Shown: positions 1 to 8,483 of the stretch, one piece after another
How positions within the stretch are numbered: position 1 is the first letter of the stretch
Layout: each line of letters starts with the position of its first letter
Source: CAVPTL01 sp963708725
Lineage (GTDB): Bacteria; Actinomycetota; Thermoleophilia; Gaiellales; JAICJC01
Length of the DNA stretch: 64,000 bases
Direction of reading: 5' to 3'
Assembly (NCBI GenBank): GCA_963708725.1
Contig: CAVPTL010000008.1
Span: 822,594-886,593 of the forward strand
Notes under the pieces: generated by a model
Told to the model about the DNA's origin: nothing
Seen by the model: only the letters and a program-made list of their open reading frames with translations
Database searches by the model: none
Program-made: the position numbers and the translations under genes

Positions 1-1
1 G

Positions 2-1040
2 AACAGCGGTAAGTCGACGGTGTTCAACGCGCTCACCGGCGGTGGCGCCACGGTGGCGCCGCATATGTTCTCGACCACCGAGTCGATGACGGCGCTGGCC
101 GACGTGCGCGACCCGCGGCTGGCGCAGCTCGCCCAGCTTTCCGAGTCCGTGAAGATCGTCCCCGCTCAGCTTCAGGTGGTCGATATCGCCGCGTTGGTGA
201 AGGGAGCATCGACCGGCGAGGGCCTGGGCAACCAGTTCCTCGGGAGCATCCGCACCACCGACGCGGTGTTGCACGTGGTGCGGGCGTTCGAGGATGGGGC
301 GGTGGCTCATCCATCCGGGCCGCGTCGATCCACTCGACGACGCCGAGACGATCGACCTCGAGCTGATCCTCGCCGATCAGGAGGCGATCGAGCGCCGGCT
401 CCAGCGGGTCGCAAAGACGGCCAAGAGCGGCGACCGGGATGCCGTGGCCGAGCAGACCGCGCTGAACGAGCTGACCACATGGCTCGATCAGGGTCACCCG
501 GCGCGCTCGGCGGGCGTCGAGATTCCTGCGACCGTCGACCTTTTGACCGCCAAGCCCACGCTCTACATCGCCAATGTGGACGACAGCGGCAACTCCGAGG
601 CCGTGGAATCGCTCACCGCCTACGCTCGTGAGCGCGACACGGAGTGCATCGCGATCAACGCCAAGATCGAGGCCGAGCTGGCCGAGCTCTCCACCGAAGA
701 AGCCCAGGCGTTTCTGGAAGATCTCGGGATCGATCAGCCGGCGCTCGACCGCATCAGCCTGGCTGCCTACCGGCTGCTCGACCTGATTCCGTTTTTCACC
801 ACCGGCCCCACGGAGACCCGCGCCTGGACGATCCGTCGCGGTCAAAACGCCCAGCGGGCGGCCGGTCGGATTCACTCCGACCTCGAACGCGGGTTCATCC
901 GAGCCGAGGTGGTGCCGACCGAGCAACTGCTGGAGGCCGGGTCAGAGGTCGAGGCCAAGAAGCGCGGCTGGGTGCGGGTCGAGGGACGCGACTACGTTGT
1001 GGTCGACGGTGACGTTCTGAACGTGCGCTTCAACGTGTGA
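2..1040 (+). pseudogene. ychF: Redox-regulated ATPase YchF, 5'-truncated by window edge and frameshifted
   Basis: OBG-family GTPase/ATPase associated with ribosomes. The window opens inside the P-loop (NSGKSTVFNAL), so about a dozen N-terminal residues lie outside. The first frame runs through VVRAFEDGAVAHPSG, then jumps one frame into GRVDPLDDAETIDLELILADQE; in YchF proteins these two stretches are contiguous. One base too many in the GGG at 317-319 explains the jump, and 2-1040 is 3n+1 long. The C-terminal TGS domain (TRAWTIRRGQNAQRAAGRI to the end) is intact. Apart from this shift the protein looks full and conserved, so a sequencing indel is as likely as a real lesion. Its 3' end overlaps the convergent exoribonuclease gene by 11 bp. 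Confidence 0.9.
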
Positions 1041-1887
1041 CTGCGAACGCTTCGCCCACGCGGGCGTCCAGCGCGTTGGCCTGGAACAGCGCAACCGCCT
1101 CGGGCGTTTCCAGCCGCCGTGACTCGAGCGGCCCGTGGTGGCTTGCGACCGCATTCAGGAGCTTCAAGAGCGTGTCCTGATCAAGATCGGTGTCCGCCGC
1201 TGCCGCGTCGATCATGCGTACGCCCGCCAGCACGTGCCCGAGCAGCCGCCCTTCGTCGGAGACCGATATCGTGACCCCGCCGGTAAATGTCTCGGTACGG
1301 CCGAGGTCGTGCAAGAGCGCCGCCGCCGTCAGCAGGTCGGAGTCGAGCCGGGGGTGCAGTTGAGCAGCTTCACGGCTGAGCGAGGCGACTGCGACGGTGT
1401 GCTCGAGCAGGCCGCCCGCGTAGGCGTGATGGGTCTCGGCGGCTGGTGCGTTTCGCATCCGCGTACGGATTCGTTCATCGCCCAGAAACCGCATCACAAC
1501 CGCACTCAGGCCGGGATGGTGAATCTCGCCGGCGAGGAATTCGAGAAACCCGTCGAGCGTCTCGGCGTCCCGGCGCGACCCCGGCACCAGCTCGAGGGGA
1601 TCGCCGCCGTCCACCTTTTGCATGTCACGCACCGCGATCTGAAGCCGGCCCGAGTACGACTCGACGCGTCCCAGCACGCGTACCGTGTCGCCTTCGGCGA
1701 AGCGTGCACCGAGCACGTTGACGTCATTCCAGACCACGCCCCCGACCCGTCCGGTGCGATCTGCCAATTCGACGCTCAGGAACGGATCGCCGCTGCGCGT
1801 GCGCCGTGTTTGCTTGCGTTGGACGGCGAAGGTGGCGTCGATCATCGCGCCTTCGCTGAGATCGGCTACATAGGTGCCCCCGGCCAT
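1030..1887 (-). CDS. 3'-5' exoribonuclease-like OB-fold/HD-domain protein (YhaM family)
   Basis: 285 residues. The N-terminal part (about 1-95) reads as an OB-fold nucleic-acid-binding domain (SVELADRTGRVGGVVWNDV). The C-terminal half is an HD phosphohydrolase domain with metal ligands HH at 153-154, H163 (GGLLEHTV) and the HD pair at 193-194 (LLHDLGRTE), plus a later ASHHG. This order matches the YhaM 3'-5' exoribonucleases, which degrade RNA and single-stranded DNA. I chose ATG 1887 because homologues start close to the IADL-like motif and because a TATATA box lies 11 nt upstream; in-frame starts further upstream would extend into the divergent DUF1015 gene. Confidence 0.8.
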   Translation of the reverse strand: MAGGTYVADLSEGAMIDATFAVQRKQTRRTRSGDPFLSVELADRTGRVGGVVWNDVNVLGARFAEGDTVRVLGRVESYSGRLQIAVRDMQKVDGGDPLELVPGSRRDAETLDGFLEFLAGEIHHPGLSAVVMRFLGDERIRTRMRNAPAAETHHAYAGGLLEHTVAVASLSREAAQLHPRLDSDLLTAAALLHDLGRTETFTGGVTISVSDEGRLLGHVLAGVRMIDAAAADTDLDQDTLLKLLNAVASHHGPLESRRLETPEAVALFQANALDARVGEAFAVTR

Positions 1888-1898
1888 TCGGGACACTC

Positions 1899-1904
1899 TA
1901 TATA
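1899..1904. promoter_or_regulatory. Shared symmetrical -10 box TATATA for two divergent genes
   Basis: The only AT-rich hexamer between the divergent starts (ATG 1887 on minus, ATG 1917 on plus) is the self-complementary TATATA. It lies 11 nt from the minus start and 12 nt from the plus start, so transcription from it in either direction would give very short or absent 5' leaders. No Shine-Dalgarno is visible for either gene. Confidence 0.55.
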
Positions 1905-1916
1905 GACTGCCCATCG

Positions 1917-3209
1917 ATGGCCGAGACACCGCAGACGCCGACACCGCTGGAGCCGCTCCGCGCACTGCGCTACGACCAGGCGAAGGTTGACCTCGCCGAC
2001 GTCGTGGCGCCGCCCTACGACGTGATCTCCCCGTCTGATCGCGAGCGCCTCCTGTCTCGCGACTCGCACTCGGTCGTGAACCTGATTCTGCCCGAGACCC
2101 CGGCTCGCGCCGCCGACCTGCTTCACGAGTGGCGACGCGACGGCACGCTCGTGCAGGATGCCGATCCGACCGTGTGGTGGCACGAGCAGAGCTTCGTCGC
2201 CCCCGACGGATCGGAGCGAAGCCGCGCTGGATTTCTGGCGGCGGTCAGGCTCTCGCCGTACGAGACCGGCCGGGTGCGGCCCCACGAGCAGACCCACGCG
2301 TCGGCCAAGCAGAACCGGCTCGACCTGTTGAGGGCCACTCGCGTCAACCTCTCGCCGATCTTTGGTCTGTACGACGACCCTGAGGGAGGCCCGCGCGCGG
2401 CGCTGGCGTCGGCGGCCGATCGCGAGCCTGACATGCGCGTGCTCGACGACGACGGTACCGACCACCGGTTCTGGGCGGTCACCGATCCCGCAGCCATCGC
2501 GGCAACCCAGGCGGCGCTGGCCGATCGCGAAATCCTGATCGCCGACGGTCACCACCGCTACGAGACGGCGCTCAACTACCGCCAGGAGCGGCGTGATGCC
2601 GACGGCAACCCGGACGCCGACCAGCCCTACGACTTCATGCTGATGTACCTGGCAAACCTGCACGGCGAGGGACTCGCGATCTTTCCCACCCATCGCGTGG
2701 TGATGGGCACCCGCGACCTGACACCCGACCTCCTGAATGCCTTTGCCGTGCGCGAGTTGACCGCCACCCCGGCACAGCTCGAGGTGGAACTCGCAGCGAT
2801 CCCACCCGAGACCGTCGCCTTTGGCGTCTGGCGGGGGCCGGATCGACCGGCGCTCGTCTGCACTCTTGCCGACCGCGCCGCGGTAATGATGGCGATGTCG
2901 GGGTCTCCCGCGGCGCTCCGAAAGATCGACGCCGCCGTGCTCGAAGCCGTGATTCTCGCACCGATGCTCGGTCTACTCGAGAATCCTGAGCAGTTCGCAA
3001 CCACCGACGCGGTTCGATATGTCCGCGACCTCGACACCGCCGTCGGCCATGTGGATGCCGGTGACGCGGCCGCGGCGTTTGTTTTGCGGGCGCCGACCGT
3101 GGCGCAGGTGCAGGAGGTGGCGCGGGCCGGCCGGGTGATGCCGCAGAAGTCGACGTACTTCTATCCAAAGCTGTACTCCGGGTTCCTGATGAATCCGCTC
3201 GAGGACTGA
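1917..3209 (+). CDS. DUF1015 family protein
   Basis: 430 residues. The N-terminus (PLRALRYDQAKVDLADVVAPPYDVISPSDRERL) is the hallmark of DUF1015, a widespread uncharacterised family also annotated as SerK-like or HTH-containing; a central ADGHHRYETALNYRQE motif is also typical. SerK-type kinases phosphorylate free serine, but that function is not established for this lineage. The start is fixed by the short distance to the shared TATATA box. The stop overlaps the next gene's ATG (TGATG), so the two are probably co-translated. Confidence 0.85.
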   Translation: MAETPQTPTPLEPLRALRYDQAKVDLADVVAPPYDVISPSDRERLLSRDSHSVVNLILPETPARAADLLHEWRRDGTLVQDADPTVWWHEQSFVAPDGSERSRAGFLAAVRLSPYETGRVRPHEQTHASAKQNRLDLLRATRVNLSPIFGLYDDPEGGPRAALASAADREPDMRVLDDDGTDHRFWAVTDPAAIAATQAALADREILIADGHHRYETALNYRQERRDADGNPDADQPYDFMLMYLANLHGEGLAIFPTHRVVMGTRDLTPDLLNAFAVRELTATPAQLEVELAAIPPETVAFGVWRGPDRPALVCTLADRAAVMMAMSGSPAALRKIDAAVLEAVILAPMLGLLENPEQFATTDAVRYVRDLDTAVGHVDAGDAAAAFVLRAPTVAQVQEVARAGRVMPQKSTYFYPKLYSGFLMNPLED

Positions 3210-4024
3210 TGCGCGAGGATTGGCTGCGGTTCTGCCGCGATGTCGCATCTGACGTCGAGGCGGTGCTGCGCCAGTATCCGACTCGTGACGATCGCGAGCC
3301 GGTCGTCGGCCAGGGCCGCGGAGGCGACGACACCACCGTGATCGACGACGGTGCCGAGCGGGTCGCGGTCGCTCGGCTGGAAGCTCTCGAAGCCCGCGGG
3401 ATCGGGTTCCTGCTCGTATCGGAGGAGCTCGGTGAGCGCAGATTCGGTGACCCTTCGAGCCCCTGGATCGTGGTGCTCGACCCGATCGACGGTTCGCTCA
3501 ACGCCAAGCGTGGGCTGCCGTTCTTCTGTGTCTCGATTGCGTTTGCCGACGGCCCGACGTTGAACGACGTGAAGTTCGGCTTCGTCAAGGACTTCGGGTC
3601 GGGGGAGGAGTGGGTGGCCGAGGCCGGAGCCGGTGCGACCGTCAACGGGCGGCCGCTCGGTGGGGTGCGGCCCAAGGAGCGGCTCGGGATCGTCGACCTC
3701 GAGGCCACCACCGCGGCACTCGTGGCCGACGCCGCCCGTCGCCTCGACGGTCGCGTCGGCAGGATCAGGCTGCTGGGCGCGTTGGCGTTGGCGCTGTGTC
3801 AGCTCGCCGACGGGCGGGTCGACGGCGTGGCCACGCTCAAACCGTCGCGGTCGGTCGACCTGGCGGCGGCGGCGTTGATCGTGCGCGAGGCGGGAGCGAC
3901 GCTCTGCACCGTCGATACCGACGCGCTTGCGCTCGACCTCGAGAGCCGGTCGCGAGCGGTCGCGGCTCGCGATCCCGAGTGGGCCGAGCGGCTCAGGGCG
4001 ATCGTGTACGACCCCTTCGAGTAG
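3209..4024 (+). CDS. Inositol monophosphatase / fructose-1,6-bisphosphatase family phosphatase
   Basis: 271 residues. Mg2+-dependent sugar-phosphate phosphatase fold. The metal-binding signature is visible: SEE at 71-73 and DPIDGSLN at 91-98, followed by the family's third motif as SVDLAAAALIVREAGA (the usual Trp before Asp is Val here). The family dephosphorylates inositol-1-phosphate, fructose-1,6-bisphosphate or related substrates; the sequence alone does not decide which. It overlaps the DUF1015 stop by one base and is followed by mrp after 19 nt, which has its own promoter. Confidence 0.85.
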   Translation: MREDWLRFCRDVASDVEAVLRQYPTRDDREPVVGQGRGGDDTTVIDDGAERVAVARLEALEARGIGFLLVSEELGERRFGDPSSPWIVVLDPIDGSLNAKRGLPFFCVSIAFADGPTLNDVKFGFVKDFGSGEEWVAEAGAGATVNGRPLGGVRPKERLGIVDLEATTAALVADAARRLDGRVGRIRLLGALALALCQLADGRVDGVATLKPSRSVDLAAAALIVREAGATLCTVDTDALALDLESRSRAVAARDPEWAERLRAIVYDPFE

Positions 4025-4031
4025 CGATCTC

Positions 4032-4037
4032 TACACT
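4032..4037 (+). promoter_or_regulatory. Leaderless promoter of the Mrp gene (-10 TACACT)
   Basis: TACACT lies exactly 6 nt upstream of GTG 4044, so the predicted transcription start coincides with the start codon. No Shine-Dalgarno is present. Confidence 0.5.
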
Positions 4038-4043
4038 TAACCT

Positions 4044-5171
4044 GTGATTGCGCAGGATGAGATCCGCGAGGCGCTGGTCGGGGTGATCGACCCCGAGATT
4101 CGCCGCAGCGTGGTCGAGCTCGACATGGTGCGCGGGGTGGACGTGACCGGCTCGCATGTCGATGTCACCATCGCCCTCACGGTCGCCGGCTGCCCGATGA
4201 AGGCAAATCTCGAGCAGCAGGTGCAGGAACGGGTTGGAAGCGTCGCCGGGGTCGGCAGCGTCGGGGTCTCGTTCGACGTGATGACGCCCGCCGAGCGCAC
4301 CGCTCTTCGCACCCGCCTGCAGGGCTCTGGCGGTGCAGAAGCGCCGGCGGGCGGCAAGAAACCGGTCACGATCCCTCCCACCACGTCGGTCATCGCCGTG
4401 GCCTCGGGCAAGGGCGGCGTCGGCAAGTCGTCGCTGACCGCGAACCTCGCCGCCTCACTGGCGGCCAACGGAGCGGAGGTCGGCGTGATCGACGCCGACA
4501 TCTACGGCTACTCGATTCCCCGCATGCTGGGGATCTCACAGCGGCCCGTGGTCGTCGACGGCATGATCGTGCCTCCGGTGGCCCACGGCATCAAGATCAT
4601 GTCGATCGGGTTTTTCATCGACGACGACGCCGCCGTGCTGTGGCGCGGGCCGATGCTGCATCGCGCGCTCGAGCAGTTTTTGACCGATGTCTACTGGGGC
4701 GAGATCGATCACCTGATCGTCGATATGCCTCCTGGTACCGGCGACGTCGCGATTTCGCTGGGACAGCTCCTGCCCTCACCGCAGCTGGTGTTGGTGACAA
4801 CGCCTCAGAAGGCCGCCCAGGCGGTGGCGAAGCGGGCCGCCGAGGTGGCCGACAAAACCGGCATGCGGCTCGCCGGAGTGATCGAAAACATGAGCTACGC
4901 CGTGTGCGCGTGCTGCGGTGAGCGCAGCCATCCGTTCGGCCAAGGCGGCGGCGCGGAGCTTGCGGGTGAACTCGAAACCGACCTCCTGGGACAGGTACCG
5001 CTCGACGAGCGACTGCGCGAATGCGGTGACGCCGGAGCGCCGCTCGTGATCGAGTCGCCCGAGACGCCGGCTGCGGTCGCGATCCGCGAGATCGCCGAGA
5101 CGCTCTCCACCCGCCTGGCGCCCAAAATACCCGCGGCCACCCGCATCAAGCGCCCCCTCAGCGTGCTCTAG
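4044..5171 (+). CDS. mrp: Mrp/NBP35 family Fe-S cluster carrier ATPase
   Basis: 375 residues, GTG start. An N-terminal MIP18/DUF59 domain (about 4-80) precedes a deviant Walker A loop SGKGGVGKSS at 121-130 and a typical ParA/MinD-like core (DADIYGYSIPRMLG, VDMPPGTGDVAISL). A VCACCGERSHPFG segment late in the protein supplies the cysteines that Mrp/ApbC proteins use to hold a bridging Fe-S cluster. It probably delivers clusters to apo-proteins; complex I, encoded 5 kb away, is a plausible client but that is inference. Its TAG stop directly abuts a palindromic repeat. Confidence 0.9.
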   Translation: MIAQDEIREALVGVIDPEIRRSVVELDMVRGVDVTGSHVDVTIALTVAGCPMKANLEQQVQERVGSVAGVGSVGVSFDVMTPAERTALRTRLQGSGGAEAPAGGKKPVTIPPTTSVIAVASGKGGVGKSSLTANLAASLAANGAEVGVIDADIYGYSIPRMLGISQRPVVVDGMIVPPVAHGIKIMSIGFFIDDDAAVLWRGPMLHRALEQFLTDVYWGEIDHLIVDMPPGTGDVAISLGQLLPSPQLVLVTTPQKAAQAVAKRAAEVADKTGMRLAGVIENMSYAVCACCGERSHPFGQGGGAELAGELETDLLGQVPLDERLRECGDAGAPLVIESPETPAAVAIREIAETLSTRLAPKIPAATRIKRPLSVL

Positions 5172-5202
5172 TGAATAAATGGTGCCAGGCACCATTTATT
5201 CA
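5172..5202. repeat. Palindromic 3'-end repeat, copy 1
   Basis: Perfect 31-bp palindrome: arm TGAATAAATGGTGCC, central A, and the reverse-complement arm. It begins directly after the mrp stop codon and contains the TAA stop (5198-5196) of the convergent DUF1028 gene. RNA from either strand can fold a 14-bp stem with a 3-nt loop, so a bidirectional terminator or mRNA-end stabiliser is plausible. Other copies are at 26216, 26399, 30567 and 44106. Confidence 0.95.
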
Positions 5203-6020
5203 TCCGTTTGGCGGCGGAGTTGGCGGAGGACGACCGGGTCGATGCGGTCGCCGTGGAGTCGCTCCTCGAGGTTCTCGATGTCGGCCCACTGCTCGAGCGC
5301 GGAGCGGGCGGGTCCGGTGAACCCGAGCGCCGCCAGGCGCTCGCTCAGCTCGCTCTCGACCTGCTCCAGGGGCAGCAGTTGCTCGGCCGGAGTCGATCCA
5401 AACAGCAGGTCGTGGACCGCATACAGCCGTTGCAGCTCCTCGATCGGGCTGGGATGGTCGTCGACCCGCAGGTCGATCGCGTACTCGTTGTCGCCGCCGT
5501 AGCCGCCGCCGTGCTCGCGCATGACCACGCACGCCGACTGACGCCCCCGGCGGTCACCGCCGGCTGCATCCCCCGCCGCCAGTGCGGCCAGCATCCGCTC
5601 CACCAACGGCCCCGCGGTGAGCTCGAACGTCTCGGCGACGGCATCGATCACCGCCGGCCCCGCCAGCAGGTTGCCCTGAGCGGCGAACTGGTGGCCGGTG
5701 CGGTGTCCCGCCCAATCCACACACGCCTCGCCGGTGAAGGCGGCACTCGCCCCGGAGGCATCGACGACGCCGAGCTGCCGATCGGCGGCGCCCGGATCGA
5801 CTGCGAGCAGCCTCTCGACGACCTCCTGGGCGCTGTGGCCCGCCCGCAGCAGGGTCAGGCCGTCGGGCCCAAAGCCGACCTTCGCGAGCGCCTGGGTGGC
5901 GACCGCTCCGGTCCCGGCCGCCGCCCACGGCACCACCGCCCCCACTGCGAGGAACTTCGACGCCACGACCACGCCCCACTGACCCGCTTCCACATCGCTT
6001 GCCACCAGCGAGAACGTCAC
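5196..6020 (-). CDS. DUF1028 domain-containing protein (putative N-terminal-nucleophile-like hydrolase)
   Basis: 274 residues. The first 200 residues match DUF1028 (TFSLVASDVEAGQWGVVVASKFLAVGA, then GAVATQALAKVGFGPDG and GRQSACVVMREHGGGYGGDNEYAIDLRVDDHPSPIEELQRL). Function is not established; the fold resembles Ntn hydrolases. The C-terminal extension has the helical character reported for peptidoglycan-binding DUF1028 variants, but I cannot confirm that. ATG 6020 overlaps the upstream UPF0173 gene by four bases (ATGA), indicating translational coupling. Its stop lies inside a palindromic repeat. Confidence 0.85.
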   Translation of the reverse strand: MTFSLVASDVEAGQWGVVVASKFLAVGAVVPWAAAGTGAVATQALAKVGFGPDGLTLLRAGHSAQEVVERLLAVDPGAADRQLGVVDASGASAAFTGEACVDWAGHRTGHQFAAQGNLLAGPAVIDAVAETFELTAGPLVERMLAALAAGDAAGGDRRGRQSACVVMREHGGGYGGDNEYAIDLRVDDHPSPIEELQRLYAVHDLLFGSTPAEQLLPLEQVESELSERLAALGFTGPARSALEQWADIENLEERLHGDRIDPVVLRQLRRQTDE

Positions 6021-6739
6021 GAAAGGGTGTCTCCCGGAGCGAGTTCCTCCACCTCGACGCCCGTCACGCCGCGCGCCGCAAGCTCATCGCGCAACGCGCC
6101 GGGGGTGCCGTTGAGCGCGGGAAACGTGCCGTAGTGCATGCCCAGCACCCGTTTGACGCCGAGCAGCTCCACCGCTTTGGCCGCCTCGAAGGGGCCCATC
6201 GTGTAGAAGTCGCCGATGGGCAGCACCGCCAGGTCGGGTTGGTACAGCTCGCCGATCAGCGCCATCCCCGAGAACACCGCGGTGTCGCCGGCGTAGTAGA
6301 TGCGATAGCCGTCCTCGAGCGTGATCACAAAGCCCGCGGGGTCGCCGGTGTAGACGATGCTGCCGTCCGCCGCGTTCATGCTCGAGGAGTGGGTGGCGTT
6401 GGTCATCGTGACCTTGATGCCCTCCACCGCTGCGGTACCGCCCTTGTTGAACCCGACGGTGTTCTCGACCCCGAGGGATTCGAGGTAGCCCGCCAGCTCG
6501 GCGATCGCGACCACGGCCTTCGGTGACTTCTCCTTGGCGAGCCTGACGACGTCGCCGGTGTGATCGGCATGGCCGTGTGAGACCAGCATCACATCGAAGT
6601 CGGGGTCGCCGAGGTTCTCGGGTGTTGCAGGGTTCCCGGTGAGCCAGGGGTCGAGGATCACTCGCAGGCCGCGAGGTGTTTCGAGCAGAAATGCGGAGTG
6701 GCCGAGCCAGGTGAGCTTGGTGCCGTTTCCGAGGGCCAT
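6017..6739 (-). CDS. UPF0173-family metal-dependent hydrolase (beta-lactamase fold)
   Basis: 240 residues. Metallo-beta-lactamase fold with the zinc motif SHGHADHTGDVVRL near residue 55, TNATHSSS, YYAGDTAVF and MHYGTFP, all typical of UPF0173 (YtkL-type) hydrolases. The physiological substrate is unknown. ATG 6739 is preferred over an upstream in-frame ATG because AAAGGAGCG is placed correctly before it and because family members start at the MALGNGTKLTWLGHS equivalent. A TACATT -10 box at 6776-6771 on the minus strand fits a short leader. Confidence 0.88.
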   Translation of the reverse strand: MALGNGTKLTWLGHSAFLLETPRGLRVILDPWLTGNPATPENLGDPDFDVMLVSHGHADHTGDVVRLAKEKSPKAVVAIAELAGYLESLGVENTVGFNKGGTAAVEGIKVTMTNATHSSSMNAADGSIVYTGDPAGFVITLEDGYRIYYAGDTAVFSGMALIGELYQPDLAVLPIGDFYTMGPFEAAKAVELLGVKRVLGMHYGTFPALNGTPGALRDELAARGVTGVEVEELAPGDTLS

Positions 6740-6849
6740 CGTCGCTCCTTTCGTCGAAGAATGTCCGGGGAATGTAGATGACACCTACCCGTCGCGGAAG
6801 GATCCCAGCCACCCGCAGCGAACACGCGTGTATGAGCTACATCACACCA

Positions 6850-7248
6850 ATGCGGATTGCAGTGTTGGGTTCGGCGCTTGGGCTCCTGGCATTCGTCTTG
6901 CCACCGGCGCTTGGCCTGTATCTGACAATGCTCGCGGCCGCGGTTTTGCTGGGGGCGGGTTTCATGGCGTACGTGACTGCCGTCGACCACCCGTCGGCGC
7001 TGGCAGCGACCGACCTGGTGGTCTGTGCAGTGATCGCGATGCTCGTGCTCGCCGACGCTTCCGTGCGGTTTCCATCGGTGGTCAGCTCCGATGTGCCGAG
7101 CGCCTCGATGGCACTTGCCGAAGTGGCTCTCGCACTCGCGATTGCCGGTTCGATCGCTCCGGTACTGGCACCCGTGTACCGGACGGCGGCTCGCGCCCTT
7201 GGTGGGAGCGGAGTGGGGACTCAAGATCATGTGGCTGCCGACCGATGA
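6850..7248 (+). CDS. Small hypothetical multi-pass membrane protein
   Basis: 132 residues with about four hydrophobic segments (VLGSALGLLAFVLPPALGLY, LAAAVLLGAGFMAYV, DLVVCAVIAMLVLA, ALAEVALALAIAGSIAPVLAP) and a short polar tail. I do not recognise the family. The start at 6850 is chosen because TACATC lies 6 nt upstream, the spacing seen at other leaderless genes here; ATG 6832 would add six residues. It ends 9 nt before the PilZ-like gene and probably shares its transcript. Confidence 0.55.
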   Translation: MRIAVLGSALGLLAFVLPPALGLYLTMLAAAVLLGAGFMAYVTAVDHPSALAATDLVVCAVIAMLVLADASVRFPSVVSSDVPSASMALAEVALALAIAGSIAPVLAPVYRTAARALGGSGVGTQDHVAADR

Positions 7249-7257
7249 TCTCGGCAG

Positions 7258-8442
7258 ATGTGGGATCTCTCTTCGAGTTCGAACTCCGCTGACGATGGCG
7301 ACGGCGCCGATGAGGCCCGTCCCCGTCCGCTGCGCCCAGAGCCAGGCTGGCCGGCGGCCGACGACACGCCCGTGAACGAGCGAAGCGATTCTGAGGTCAG
7401 CGATCCAGACGACCCGGCCCACCTGAGTTTCACGCTGCCCGACCTCCCCAAGCGCGAGGGCGACCTGCGGCCGGTGGATCCGATCAAGGCGTTTGATGCG
7501 ATCAACCTCTTTGGCGAGCCCGAGCCCGAGCCCGAACTCGCGCCCGAGCCCGAGGCGGAAATTGAGCCAGATCCGGAGCCCGAGCCTGTGCCGCTCCATC
7601 GGGCCGATGACGAGGCGCCGATGTTCCCACGGCCGGTTGCGGCCGCGCCCGAGCCCGTCGAGGCCGAACGTGGAGCCGACCACGATCCGCCCGCGGTGAG
7701 TGAATTCCGGCCCCCGGCGGCCGCGCTCGAGGAGCAGTTCATCGCGATGTTGGGAGAGCTCCCGGCCACCATCAGCGTGTTTGCGCCAAGTGGCGGGATC
7801 GAGTACCTCCAAGTGGCGTCGCTCGATCACGCGGGGCGGGTGATCGCCTACGGCCCTGACGAGTTCATGGAGCCGGGCTTCGAGTTCGTCGCCGAGCTGC
7901 GAGACGCCGAGGGTGGCGGCTTCGACATCCAGCTGACGGTGGTCGAGTCGTTCTTCCAGGCGGGGGATCGTGCGCTCTTGAACATGACGGTTGCCGACAT
8001 CATCGAACGCGCGGGCGAGCGTGAAACACCCCGAGCACCGGTGTCAGAGGTGGCCGAAGCCCAGATCCAGTACTCCGCGGTCTTGCCCGAGAAGACGCGC
8101 ATGGAGGTGCGGGTCGCCGACGTCTCGCTCCGCGGTATCGCGCTTCTCACCGACAAGGTTGTCGCCGTCGGCGACACGATGCGGGTCGATGCGATCGTGC
8201 GCGGCCGAAACATCATCATGGGAGTGCGCGTCGCCCGTATCGATCCCGCCGCCTTCGGCCGCTACCGGATGGGGTGTGAGATCACGCGGATTGGAGCCGC
8301 CGACCGCGCCTTCCTGGGCGACCTGGCCGCCTCCGCACGCAGCGGAAGCCCCGACCAGCGCCGACCGGAGACGATCGAAGTGCTCTCTCAGAGTCGCGCC
8401 GAGCAGGCCCCGCTGAAGGAGCGTTTGCGGCCCGCTGACTAG
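7258..8442 (+). CDS. PilZ-like domain protein with acidic Pro-Glu-rich N-terminal half
   Basis: 394 residues. Residues 1-150 are low-complexity and acidic, including an EP/DP-rich run around 86-112, suggesting a disordered region. Residues about 160-370 fold as beta-rich domains; the last (MEVRVADVSLRGIALLTDK, VGVRVARIDPAAFGRYRMGCEI) resembles PilZ, the c-di-GMP-binding effector domain, although the classic RxxxR is not obvious. A c-di-GMP role is plausible because GGDEF and HD-GYP proteins occur elsewhere in the window, but ligand binding is unproven. Probably co-transcribed with the preceding membrane protein. Confidence 0.6.
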   Translation: MWDLSSSSNSADDGDGADEARPRPLRPEPGWPAADDTPVNERSDSEVSDPDDPAHLSFTLPDLPKREGDLRPVDPIKAFDAINLFGEPEPEPELAPEPEAEIEPDPEPEPVPLHRADDEAPMFPRPVAAAPEPVEAERGADHDPPAVSEFRPPAAALEEQFIAMLGELPATISVFAPSGGIEYLQVASLDHAGRVIAYGPDEFMEPGFEFVAELRDAEGGGFDIQLTVVESFFQAGDRALLNMTVADIIERAGERETPRAPVSEVAEAQIQYSAVLPEKTRMEVRVADVSLRGIALLTDKVVAVGDTMRVDAIVRGRNIIMGVRVARIDPAAFGRYRMGCEITRIGAADRAFLGDLAASARSGSPDQRRPETIEVLSQSRAEQAPLKERLRPAD

Positions 8443-8452
8443 CTGACTTGCG

Positions 8453-8483
8453 TGACGTCATAGATGATGTCATAATGACGTCA
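8453..8483 (+). promoter_or_regulatory. Three tandem TGACGTCA-type operator boxes over the RHH gene promoter
   Basis: TGACGTCA at 8453-8460, TGATGTCA at 8465-8472 and TGACGTCA at 8476-8483 are spaced 12 and 11 nt apart, about one helical turn. The -10 box CATAAT (8471-8476) lies between boxes two and three, and 6 nt further is ATG 8483, so a bound repressor would cover the -10 and the start of a leaderless message. Ribbon-helix-helix proteins typically bind such tandem arrays, so autoregulation by the downstream gene is the natural reading. Confidence 0.65.

Noticed and set aside
299..330. Programmed frameshift in ychF
   Set aside because: No slippery heptamer with a downstream pseudoknot is evident, and YchF is not known to use frameshifting; a single-base indel is simpler.
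5179..5502. Short frames beginning MVPGTIYS at several sites (5179, 26223, 26422, 44129)
   Set aside because: They begin inside copies of the palindromic repeat; the shared N-terminus reflects the repeat, not a protein family.
7530..7590. Tandem DNA repeat or CRISPR-like array in the gagcccgag-rich tract
   Set aside because: It encodes Glu-Pro repeats in frame within the 7258 gene and has no spacers.
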